A DNA stretch of 64,000 bases, taken from Mucilaginibacter sp. OK283 (GTDB taxonomy: Bacteria; Bacteroidota; Bacteroidia; Sphingobacteriales; Sphingobacteriaceae). Position 1 is the stretch's first letter; each line of letters opens with the position of its first letter. Position numbers and translations under genes: made by a program. Shown piece by piece: positions 15,867 to 23,873 of this stretch. A model generated the notes under the pieces. It did not search any database and had not been told where the DNA came from. It saw nothing but the letters and a program-made list of their open reading frames with translations. Location: the NCBI RefSeq assembly GCF_900110415.1, contig NZ_FODR01000009.1:62001-126000 (forward strand). Reading direction: 5' to 3'.

Positions 15867-18092
15867 TTACATGCCAGCCATTTGCATTTGCATCGCGGGC
15901 TCGCCTGTATTAAATTTAAGTGGCTTCAAATTAAGTGGGGTTAACTTTCCATCCTCTGTTATTTCCACGAACTGATTGGGCTTTAGATCGTAAAAATGCT
16001 GCACAGTACCGCTGCCTGCCCAGCGTATCTCGATGTCATCAATCATTTTGGCCTGTCCTATTCCTATCTCCTGCCTTAGCGGAGATGAACCGAAGCTGCC
16101 GCCGGAATTTACATCCTTGAACACACTTCGCTGTACGCCATTTTCTGTAAAGGTTACCTTTATCCTCGAGCCAATAGCCGACTTATTTGATTGTGTTCCC
16201 ACCAATTTTAAACCCACCCAACTATTATTATTTTGGCCCGGATTAAGGTATAATGCGCTTTTGTAGGCATCGCCTATATAAGCGCCGCCCATTTCAATGA
16301 AAATATCCTGCAACCCGTTATTCCTAAAATCGGCAAATGATACGCCATGCCCTTTTTGCAAATTGCCGGTGCGCGATGAGCTGGTTACATCCGCAAATTT
16401 TTTGCCCCCGATATTTCTGAAAAGCTTGTTAGGTATCAGTGATCCAAAATCGGGGTTGCCGGTTCCAAAATAAATATCGGGATAGCCGTCATTATCAATA
16501 TCGCCAAAATTGCCTCCCATGCTAAAAACTGCCTTGTTCAGCCCAACATCGTGGGTTACATTGGTAAAAGTACCATCGCGGTTGTTTTTAAAAAGAAAAA
16601 TATTGCCATTATCTGCCACTGGGGTACCCAACGCCTCCAATGCTGCGTAATATCCCAGGGTTGTGCTAAAATTGTAACTACTCAACAAAATATCGGGCCA
16701 GCCATCATTGTTGTAATCATAAAACCAGGTGGTAAATGTATTTTGTTTGATATTGATGCCGGCCTTTTCGGTAACATCATCAAAACCTACGTTGTTCCCT
16801 CCTTTACATTTATTTTTCAGCAAATATTTTCTTCCACTCATGGTAGATACAAAAATGTCGGGCCAGCCGTCGTTATTGTAATCGGCCGATGTTACCCCTT
16901 TCACAAAATCGTTTATCTGGCAATGGGCCTTTTGCGCCATTTCTTTAAAAGTGCCATCATGATTATTCATATAAAGTGCCGATGGATGGTTATTGTTAGG
17001 GTCGGTTCCGCCATGGCTTTCCATCCCGATAAAAACATCAAGCCAGCCATCGTTATTAAAATCGGCCCATACGGCAGTTTGTGTAGGATGCATAAACTGC
17101 AGGCCGGCTGCAATAGTAACATCGGTAAACTTACCGTTGCCATTGTTTTTAAGCAATGACCCCGGCTGATTGCCAAAGCCGTCCCGAAGCCAGCCGCCGC
17201 GCATGATAAAAATATCCGGGCGGCCATCATTGTTGTAATCTGTTTGTTGGATATTAAGGCCGCCAACTTCATCCTGTAAGCCACTTTGAGCGGTACGGTC
17301 GCTAAAAGTACCATCGCCATCGTTGTGAAAATAATGCATATGATCTTGCAGATCCATTCCTGATGTTATAATGTCTATGTAACTGTCACCGTCAAAATCA
17401 TCGGCTATGGAGCCACCCGCCCTGCTATTCAGGTTAATGCCCACATTTGCGGCTACATCAGTAAATGGCTTCACCTTGTACGGCCCGTCGTCAGCATTTA
17501 AATTAGGGATCAAATACTGGGCGGGTACCTGGTCTGGATAACGACCTAATGTCATATAAGCGATATTTAACAGCCACCGGGACTGGGCATCCTGAGAATT
17601 ACTTTTCAAAATACTCTGTAATGTTTCAATTGCTTGCTGCGATCCTGTTTGCGCCTGATGGATTCCGGCTCCTTTAATAGGAAATATGCACGATGCCCCG
17701 TTATGGCCAAGCATACAATTTGCACGTTCGCCCAAACGCATAAAAGCAACCGCCTGATCGGGCAATGTGTTTACGGGATTCATGTAACGTGGCAGCTTGG
17801 CAATTTTCGAATATATATCAACAGCTTGTTGCTCATGTCCCTCCTGTAACTCAAACAATGCTTTTTTCGATAAAAGCTGCACATCATAGTTTGGCGAATC
17901 GGCCTTTAACGCCGAATCGCAGGCGGCAAGGCGGGCGTCGGAACTAAAAACATTTTGAGGATTATAGTTTCGCTTTTTGAGCTGCTGCAGTAAGTCGGCC
18001 ATTTTTATTGGGGCGTGCGGCTTACATGATAGTAGTAAACTACAAGTAGCCGCAGCAAAAAGCATGGTTATTTTGGCAAATCGTGATAGCAT
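15867..18092 (-). CDS. FG-GAP/VCBS-repeat lipoprotein with C-terminal ASPIC/UnbV domain
   Basis: A 741-residue lipoprotein (lipobox 'LLLSC', then KP). An N-terminal helical part of about 190 residues looks TPR-like ('KALFELQEGHEQQAVDIYSKIAK', 'LLNIAYMTLGRYPDQVP'). It is followed by seven or so FG-GAP/VCBS repeats (DFDGDSYIDII, DYNNDGRPDIF, DFNNDGWLDVF, DYNNDGWPDIL, DIDNDGYPDIY). The end is an ASPIC/UnbV module ('GSRIKVTFTENGVQRS', 'IGIGQAKMIDDIEIRWAG'), a CRTAC1-like layout. Catalysis is not indicated. It ends the leftward xylanase block but is 283 bp from GH10 and has its own promoter with a candidate HTCS site, so it appears to be a separate transcript of the same regulon. Confidence 0.88.
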   Translation of the reverse strand: MLSRFAKITMLFAAATCSLLLSCKPHAPIKMADLLQQLKKRNYNPQNVFSSDARLAACDSALKADSPNYDVQLLSKKALFELQEGHEQQAVDIYSKIAKLPRYMNPVNTLPDQAVAFMRLGERANCMLGHNGASCIFPIKGAGIHQAQTGSQQAIETLQSILKSNSQDAQSRWLLNIAYMTLGRYPDQVPAQYLIPNLNADDGPYKVKPFTDVAANVGINLNSRAGGSIADDFDGDSYIDIITSGMDLQDHMHYFHNDGDGTFSDRTAQSGLQDEVGGLNIQQTDYNNDGRPDIFIMRGGWLRDGFGNQPGSLLKNNGNGKFTDVTIAAGLQFMHPTQTAVWADFNNDGWLDVFIGMESHGGTDPNNNHPSALYMNNHDGTFKEMAQKAHCQINDFVKGVTSADYNNDGWPDIFVSTMSGRKYLLKNKCKGGNNVGFDDVTEKAGINIKQNTFTTWFYDYNNDGWPDILLSSYNFSTTLGYYAALEALGTPVADNGNIFLFKNNRDGTFTNVTHDVGLNKAVFSMGGNFGDIDNDGYPDIYFGTGNPDFGSLIPNKLFRNIGGKKFADVTSSSRTGNLQKGHGVSFADFRNNGLQDIFIEMGGAYIGDAYKSALYLNPGQNNNSWVGLKLVGTQSNKSAIGSRIKVTFTENGVQRSVFKDVNSGGSFGSSPLRQEIGIGQAKMIDDIEIRWAGSGTVQHFYDLKPNQFVEITEDGKLTPLNLKPLKFNTGEPAMQMQMAGM

Positions 18093-18224
18093 GATAATTG
18101 GTTAAAAAAACGACACGGATTTCTGCCCCTAACCCTAAAAGGTGACCAGATAAACAAATTCACTCGTAAAACGAATAGAAAAAAACTAATTGATATCTGA
18201 TAACCCTTGTTAAGCAACAGTTAA

Positions 18225-18268
18225 CAAATATAAAAAGCGATGATACTATCAAACACAACGTTTGTTAA
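18225..18268 (-). promoter_or_regulatory. Promoter of the FG-GAP/UnbV gene with upstream regulator site
   Basis: On the minus strand TTTG (18253-18250), a 17-nt spacer and TATATTTG (18232-18225) resemble the Bacteroidota -33/-7 pair, although the spacing is a little short. Directly upstream and abutting the -33 is TTAACAAACGTTG (18268-18256). This matches the site before SusC2 in 11 of 13 positions and continues with TGTTTG versus TGTTTT. The position suits an activator. Confidence 0.5.
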
Positions 18269-18375
18269 TATTCCTATAACACCTGTTTAAACTGCCTGCA
18301 AGGTTTGCGTTTGCGCCCCACATCGCTTTGCTAATTCCACAGGGTATCCTGCAATGAGGCAAAAGCTGCCTCGGT

Positions 18376-19581
18376 TTAAAAACCCACTACAGACCAGTAG
18401 GCTTTTTTGCGTTGCCGGTTTTCATCAAACAATAAGGGATAGGCTTTTTTAACAATGCGTGGCGTGTTGCCGCCTGCGGCGGCTCCGCCCATTAGTCCTC
18501 CGCCTCTCTGGTCAAGCCAGCTGTACCGGTCAGATACATTCCAGAATGTAACGTTTGTTATAAACTTTTTATACTGCCGGAAAATATCGAAAGCCATTTT
18601 GTATTGCGCTATTTGTTTGGCTTCCAATCCTGGTGTATAACCAGGGTCAGGTACGGGCGGCGTTGTAGCCCCCGGCGCAGGGTTTGGTTGTGGCAAACGT
18701 ATAGTAATATCCAATTCGGTAAATTGTACTTTTAAACCTAAGGAGGTTACTTCATCGAGGGCTTTACGTAATTCGTCGGGCGATGGCTCATTTAACTTCC
18801 AATGCGCCTGCATGCCCACCCCATCAATCGGCACGTGGTTATCAACCAATTTTTTTAATAATTTATATATCTTCTCCCTTTTTACAGGGTGCTCGCTATT
18901 ATAATCATTATAGTAAAGCTTCGCCTGTGGATCGGCTTCATGCGCATACCTGAAGGCCGCCTCTATAAAATCGGGACCATTGCATATGTTGTACCAGTTG
19001 CTTTTGCGGTATATTTGCATTGTATCATTGCTGTCATCAACGGCTTCGTTAACCACATCCCAGGCGTAAATTTTACCCTTGTATCTTCCCGCAACGGCAA
19101 AAATATGATCCTTCAGGCGTTTTAACAGCAACTCTTTGGTAACAGGCTTTCCATCAACCCCTTTAAACATCCACGCTGCCTCCTGGTTATGCCAGCATAA
19201 GTTATGCCCCCGTATTTTTATATGATGACTCGTGGCAAAATCAACAATATCGTCGGCATTTTTCCAATTATAAACATTTTCTGAGGGGTGTATAGGGCCC
19301 ATCTTCATATCGTTCTCGGCCGTTACGCTGTTAAATTCTTTGACAATTAATGCAGAATCGGGTCCATTCAAGGCTGCCGTGTTAACGGCTACACCAATTG
19401 GGAAATAGCTTTTATAATAATCTTTTAAACCCTTATTCGGATCATCGGCGGTAGTACCTGCCTTGAATGATGAAGCCACCTGGTGTTTTGGTGTACATTG
19501 AACGAGCGACAAAACAATAATGGCAATTGCCGGGAGCAGGAAGACCCGGTTAGCTTTTTTATTAACAGCAGAAAAGTTCAT
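18376..19581 (-). CDS. GH10 endo-1,4-beta-xylanase (secreted lipoprotein)
   Basis: 401 residues. The N-terminus is a leader ending near 'LVQC', consistent with lipid anchoring. The GH10 TIM barrel shows the family hallmarks: 'NSVTAENDMK' (residues 84-93), 'RGHNLCWHNQ' (124-133), the acid/base Glu in 'WDVVNEAVDD' (E179) and the nucleophile Glu in 'VQFTELDI' (E289). Length is normal for a single-domain GH10 without a binding module. It would cut the xylan backbone inside the chain. The SGNH esterase gene lies 77 nt upstream, so it probably ends the five-gene leftward operon that begins at 25823. Confidence 0.96.
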   Translation of the reverse strand: MNFSAVNKKANRVFLLPAIAIIVLSLVQCTPKHQVASSFKAGTTADDPNKGLKDYYKSYFPIGVAVNTAALNGPDSALIVKEFNSVTAENDMKMGPIHPSENVYNWKNADDIVDFATSHHIKIRGHNLCWHNQEAAWMFKGVDGKPVTKELLLKRLKDHIFAVAGRYKGKIYAWDVVNEAVDDSNDTMQIYRKSNWYNICNGPDFIEAAFRYAHEADPQAKLYYNDYNSEHPVKREKIYKLLKKLVDNHVPIDGVGMQAHWKLNEPSPDELRKALDEVTSLGLKVQFTELDITIRLPQPNPAPGATTPPVPDPGYTPGLEAKQIAQYKMAFDIFRQYKKFITNVTFWNVSDRYSWLDQRGGGLMGGAAAGGNTPRIVKKAYPLLFDENRQRKKAYWSVVGF

Positions 19582-19658
19582 TGGTTATTAGTGGTTTTAA
19601 TTGATAGTGTTAACTGTTTATACTTCGCTCAGCATTGTTTATCCTAAACAGATGACGG

Positions 19659-20519
19659 TTAATGAATGGTAGTATCTGACAATTTATAACCTAATAATGA
19701 AAGCATAGCCTCGCCATATCGTTTGCCTAACAACCTGCACCCTGCTGCATTAAAATGCAGGTGATCGGGTGAACTAGCGCAACCCGCTGATGAAATAACG
19801 TATGAGTTGGCAACTGTTTGTGGCAGGGTTGCGATAATTTTATTCATCGCGGCGCAGGCTCCCCCCTGGTCGGCGTTGACCAACTCACCTGCAAGTAAAG
19901 GCACTTTTTTAGGTTTCAGCTTTAAATCCCTAATTAAATTATCATAAATCCCTTTTACTTTTTTTGTCCATAGCGTATCATTTGGGTTTGATTCTCCCTG
20001 GTGTAACAAAACACCTTTAATTATACCTGATTTTTGAGCTAATATGGCCAGTTCTATTAACCTGGCATATGGATTACCGCCATATTCGGCCGCTATGCCT
20101 TTCATCCAGCCGGGGGCGGTTGCAAGGTATGATTGATAGGTGTCCTTTTCAAAAACCTCGATTTTGGCACCGGCGACAGAAACATTTATAATGCCAATCC
20201 GTATCTTTTCAGGAAGATTCGCCACCAACGTCCGGCCGAAATAATCTGCCGGGGTTAAGCCTGTTGTGCACCGCGCCAGTGGCGGTACAGCTGTATACCA
20301 ATTATCTTTTATCCTGCCTCTGTCTCCGCAATCAACAGCCTGCAACACCTGAAACCTGCTATTAACAGCGGTAGTGTCTTCGGCCTCAACTCTTGCATTA
20401 CCTTCCATATTTGATTGGCCGAAGCAAATAAATATGTAAAAATTCTTGTCTTGTGAAAAACTTTTAAGGCTCAACAACGTAAGGCATGTTGCAGCTATCA
20501 ATCTAAGCTTCATTTTCAT
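19659..20519 (-). CDS. SGNH-type carbohydrate (acetyl xylan) esterase, SASA/CE6-like
   Basis: The frame is open to 20585, but the ATGs at 20519 and 20513 are preferred. They give a signal peptide ('LRLIAATCLTLLSLKSFSQ') and avoid overlapping the upstream gene, whose stop ends at 20528. Right after cleavage comes 'FICFGQSNMEGNA', the GQSNMxG nucleophile block of the sialate-O-acetylesterase/CE6 group. Later blocks are 'GVLLHQGESN' (HQGE) and the C-terminal Asp-x-x-His ('SPDHLHFN'). In xylan loci these enzymes remove O-acetyl groups from xylose units, which opens the chain to GH10. It sits between the double CE1 gene and GH10. Confidence 0.85.
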   Translation of the reverse strand: MKMKLRLIAATCLTLLSLKSFSQDKNFYIFICFGQSNMEGNARVEAEDTTAVNSRFQVLQAVDCGDRGRIKDNWYTAVPPLARCTTGLTPADYFGRTLVANLPEKIRIGIINVSVAGAKIEVFEKDTYQSYLATAPGWMKGIAAEYGGNPYARLIELAILAQKSGIIKGVLLHQGESNPNDTLWTKKVKGIYDNLIRDLKLKPKKVPLLAGELVNADQGGACAAMNKIIATLPQTVANSYVISSAGCASSPDHLHFNAAGCRLLGKRYGEAMLSLLGYKLSDTTIH

Positions 20520-20527
20520 AAATAATT

Positions 20528-22501
20528 TCAATTCTTGAATATCAGGCTTGCAAACTGGTTTAAGGAACGCCTCCAGGATTGCCACTCATGCGCCGTGCCC
20601 GGCGATTCGTAAAACACATGTTTAATGCCGGCCTTTTCAAGTGCTTCGTGAAAACCCTTTACCGTGGTTTGCATTCTTTCCGGCTCGGTAGTTCCAACAC
20701 TTAAATAAAGCACGTTAAGCTTTTTGTTAAAAGCATTGGCATCAGCAAATACACCGTTATACATTTTGGTTATATCGGTACCTGGCTGCATGAAGGCGGC
20801 ACCGCTAAAACCTCCCACGAAGGCAAACTTATCGAGGTTGGTCATGGTGGTCTGCAAAGTTTGAAACCCTCCCATGGAAAGCCCTGCCATAGCCCGGTGA
20901 TCGCGGTCGGCAAGTGTCCTGAATTTTACGTCAACCATCGGGATAATTTCCTTTACAAGCACATCCGGAAAAACATTACCTGCCATACTCATTCCACGGG
21001 CGTTAGTAGTAACCGGTTGGGTTGGGTCAGTAGCATAACCCCTATCCATAACAACTATCATCGGCGTTGCCTGTTTCCCGGCTATGAGGTTATCCAATAT
21101 AAAGTTCATTTTACCTTGGGTGGGCCAGCCGGTTTCGTCTTCGCCCGAGCCATGTTGTAAGTAAAGCACCGGAAATCTTTTGCCGGTTTGCGTATCATAA
21201 CCAGGAGGTGTATACACATTTGCCCGCCGCCATGCCTTTGTTATATTTGAGTAGTAGTTTACCGAACGCACCTCGCCATGAGGCACCTCTTTAGTGGTAT
21301 AAAAATCACCCTCCGGATCAGGAATATCAATCCCGCTTGCCATTTTTCCCATACCGTAAAATGTTTGACTTGATGGATCGGCCACGGCAACGTCGTCAAT
21401 TATCAGGGAATAATAGTGAAACCCCAATACAATCGGATCGGTAGTTACTGTCCAATACCCGCCGGTGTCTTTGGTCATGGGATACTTTTTCAATAAGTCA
21501 ATTTGCACACTTTGCGCCTTTGGGGCCTTTACACGAAAAAAAACTGTATTGTCTGGAAATATCTGCGGGTACTGTACCCCCGGTATATTAGTGGGCGCCG
21601 ATATACCTGCTTCATTATAAGTATATTGTGGAAACGTTGAGACATCTACCGGCTTAAAAAGCATTTGTGAAAACATATACAAGCCATTTTTCCAAACCTT
21701 AAAGTTATGGACACCCGGCTCGATATAATAGACATGCGGCACGCCTTTCTCTGCCAGGTAATCATGGGTACGTTTGCTAAATGCAATTAGCCCGTCGCTT
21801 GATCCACATGATATCCAAAGCAATTTTAGCTTACTCTTTGCCTCGCCGGGGTTAGGTACCAGTTCTTCTGGCTTTTTAGTATTGGGGGCCGAGGAAAAAC
21901 CACCTACCCATGAAAATACGTCAAGGTTTCCCAAACCGAAATTTAATGATTGCCCGCCTCCCATCGATAAGCCTGCCACTGCCCTGTGATCCTTATCAGT
22001 AAATACACGGTATTTACTATCAATAAAGGGTATCAGATCGTTCAACAAATCTTTTTCAAAAACGGCAAAACCTTGTACCTTATCGGGTGCCATGATATTT
22101 CCTGTCGCGCGGTCATCCTTTAAAGCCCTGCCGTTCGGTAACACTACTATCATGGGTACAATTTTACCTTCGGCATATAGATTATCCAATATAACCTGGG
22201 GGCTACCACCGTTATACCACTCTTTTTCATCGCCACCTATGCCATGCAAAAGATACAACACGGGGTATTTTTTACTTTTGGAATATCCGGGAGGTGTGTA
22301 AAGAAGCGCACGCCGGGTATTGCCCACGGTTTTTGATTGATAATTAATGGTATCAATTTTGCCATGCGGAATGTCTGCACGAAACACATCAAAGCCCGCC
22401 CTTGCCTGGTGAACTATATTTTGTGAAAAAACCGGTATGCTAAATAGCAGAACAGCGTATGCCGTAACAACCAATTGCTTTATATATTGTGATTTGTTCA
22501 T
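20528..22501 (-). CDS. Bimodular CE1-type esterase: two alpha/beta-hydrolase domains around an Ig-like domain
   Basis: 657 residues with signal peptide. Two complete esterase-D/CE1 domains are present. The first (about 35-285) has the nucleophile elbow 'GLSMGG' at S179 and a candidate His at 265. The second (about 405-655) has the elbow at S542 and the His at 638 in 'GTAHEW'. Between them (about 310-395) is a beta-sandwich similar to the N-terminal E-set/CBM48-like domain of Bacteroidota feruloyl esterases ('VFFRVKAPKAQSVQIDL'). CE1 members remove feruloyl or acetyl groups from xylan. The two halves differ enough to suggest two specificities. It lies 30 nt after GH8 and is followed closely by the SGNH esterase, forming a deacylation cassette. 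Confidence 0.9.
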   Translation of the reverse strand: MNKSQYIKQLVVTAYAVLLFSIPVFSQNIVHQARAGFDVFRADIPHGKIDTINYQSKTVGNTRRALLYTPPGYSKSKKYPVLYLLHGIGGDEKEWYNGGSPQVILDNLYAEGKIVPMIVVLPNGRALKDDRATGNIMAPDKVQGFAVFEKDLLNDLIPFIDSKYRVFTDKDHRAVAGLSMGGGQSLNFGLGNLDVFSWVGGFSSAPNTKKPEELVPNPGEAKSKLKLLWISCGSSDGLIAFSKRTHDYLAEKGVPHVYYIEPGVHNFKVWKNGLYMFSQMLFKPVDVSTFPQYTYNEAGISAPTNIPGVQYPQIFPDNTVFFRVKAPKAQSVQIDLLKKYPMTKDTGGYWTVTTDPIVLGFHYYSLIIDDVAVADPSSQTFYGMGKMASGIDIPDPEGDFYTTKEVPHGEVRSVNYYSNITKAWRRANVYTPPGYDTQTGKRFPVLYLQHGSGEDETGWPTQGKMNFILDNLIAGKQATPMIVVMDRGYATDPTQPVTTNARGMSMAGNVFPDVLVKEIIPMVDVKFRTLADRDHRAMAGLSMGGFQTLQTTMTNLDKFAFVGGFSGAAFMQPGTDITKMYNGVFADANAFNKKLNVLYLSVGTTEPERMQTTVKGFHEALEKAGIKHVFYESPGTAHEWQSWRRSLNQFASLIFKN

Positions 22502-22531
22502 TGTTAATTAATAAGATAGGTACATAATTTA

Positions 22532-23806
22532 TCAATTGGTTTGTGGTTGTATAAGCTGGTATTTGCCGCTGAGATGCATCAGGCTGAATAAATACAACAA
22601 GCCATCATAATATGGATCGAAATATCCATCTGCATAAGGTTCAAGTTTAGCGTTCCAAAGAGGCTTCACAAAATCGTATTTTGTATTATCGGCTATCATG
22701 AGCGAGGCTGAGGCCGAGGTGGCCACCAATCCCAAAGAATGCCTTAACTTCTTTACTCCTCCTGCCGGAAGAACAAACGCAGGCGTGGATCCATCTGTGT
22801 TAAACTGATCCTCAAAATCATTGATCCCCTTTGATCGTAAAAAGTTTTGAAAGCGTTTTGCATAATCCTGTTGCCACTTTTTGTCTTTCCCAAACCACAC
22901 ATAATCCATTGCGATATTCATCGGTACGCGCCAGGAGTCGAAACGAAAAGCCGATGGCATCCGCCTTCCACCGAGTGCCTTACCATTAAAATCGGTATTA
23001 TCGGGATTAAGAGCTGTAACGGGGTCACAGGCCCTATGTAAAAATGCTCTTGCTGTATCTGCACAATCCCGGTAAAATTGTTCATGACCGTCTTTTGCAT
23101 AAAGCGCCCATACCTCGTAAAATGCAGGCAGATGATAGGACGGATCTGTCCATCCATATCCGGCGCCTTCGGGCACAAAGGAAATTTGCTTAGCCGCCAT
23201 GTTTATTAAAGGATGAACATTCGCGGCACCTTCTTTTTTCCACATGGCGTCAAGTATCCGCCTGGCCTCCGCATAATAATTAATGCCTGTACTGTTTCCC
23301 CACTTATTAGATGCAAAAAGCAGGTCGGTTACATAGTATAGTTCTCCGTCAGATGCAGAACCCTCTGAGTTATGCTTCATGGTTTGCGGATTAATGCTCC
23401 AGGCAAAATACCCTTCACTTGGTCCGTCCTGGTGTTGAAGATATTTTTTTGACCATCGCCATATACGGTCGAATACATCTTTTTTATTAAGCTGCACAGC
23501 GATCATCATACCATATGAAAGGCCCTCTGTCCTGGCATCGTGGTTTTTTACATCAGACACGTAGGCCATTGAATCGCCTACCTCGAAATAAACCTTGTTG
23601 GAGCCTTCAAACACATCATGATAAGCCTTGGCTACCTTAATGTTGATATCATCCTTGCTGTATCCCGCTTCATGAAAAAGATCGGGATAAACGCCGGATG
23701 CAAAGGCCCCTTTACTTGACATTTTTTTTGAAGCTTTGTGATTTTGGCTATTTGCCAAAGCAGGCAGCAAAGCAATCATTACATACAATAACACTAATTT
23801 TTTCAT
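22532..23806 (-). CDS. GH8 reducing-end xylose-releasing exo-oligoxylanase
   Basis: From the ATG at 23806 the protein is 424 residues; an in-frame ATG at 23851 would add 15 residues ahead of a good signal peptide and is less likely. The (alpha/alpha)6 barrel of GH8 is recognisable from 'DARTEGLSYGMM' (general acid Glu about residue 94) and 'EGSASDGELYY' (conserved Asp about residue 153). This variant is typical of Rex enzymes (EC 3.2.1.156) rather than cellulases. It would trim xylose from the reducing end of the xylo-oligosaccharides made by GH10. It is part of the leftward operon, between GH43 and the double CE1 gene. Confidence 0.88.
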   Translation of the reverse strand: MKKLVLLYVMIALLPALANSQNHKASKKMSSKGAFASGVYPDLFHEAGYSKDDINIKVAKAYHDVFEGSNKVYFEVGDSMAYVSDVKNHDARTEGLSYGMMIAVQLNKKDVFDRIWRWSKKYLQHQDGPSEGYFAWSINPQTMKHNSEGSASDGELYYVTDLLFASNKWGNSTGINYYAEARRILDAMWKKEGAANVHPLINMAAKQISFVPEGAGYGWTDPSYHLPAFYEVWALYAKDGHEQFYRDCADTARAFLHRACDPVTALNPDNTDFNGKALGGRRMPSAFRFDSWRVPMNIAMDYVWFGKDKKWQQDYAKRFQNFLRSKGINDFEDQFNTDGSTPAFVLPAGGVKKLRHSLGLVATSASASLMIADNTKYDFVKPLWNAKLEPYADGYFDPYYDGLLYLFSLMHLSGKYQLIQPQTN

Positions 23807-23873
23807 ACTTAAGTCGTAGTTAAATAAAGATTTTGTCTTACTAATTTTCATATGGTCAATAACTAAAGTTATC

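Noticed and set aside
16551..17159. 202-codon + strand frame antisense to the FG-GAP/UnbV gene
   Set aside because: It is the complement of repetitive NDG-coding sequence; the minus frame has clear repeats, lipobox and domain structure.
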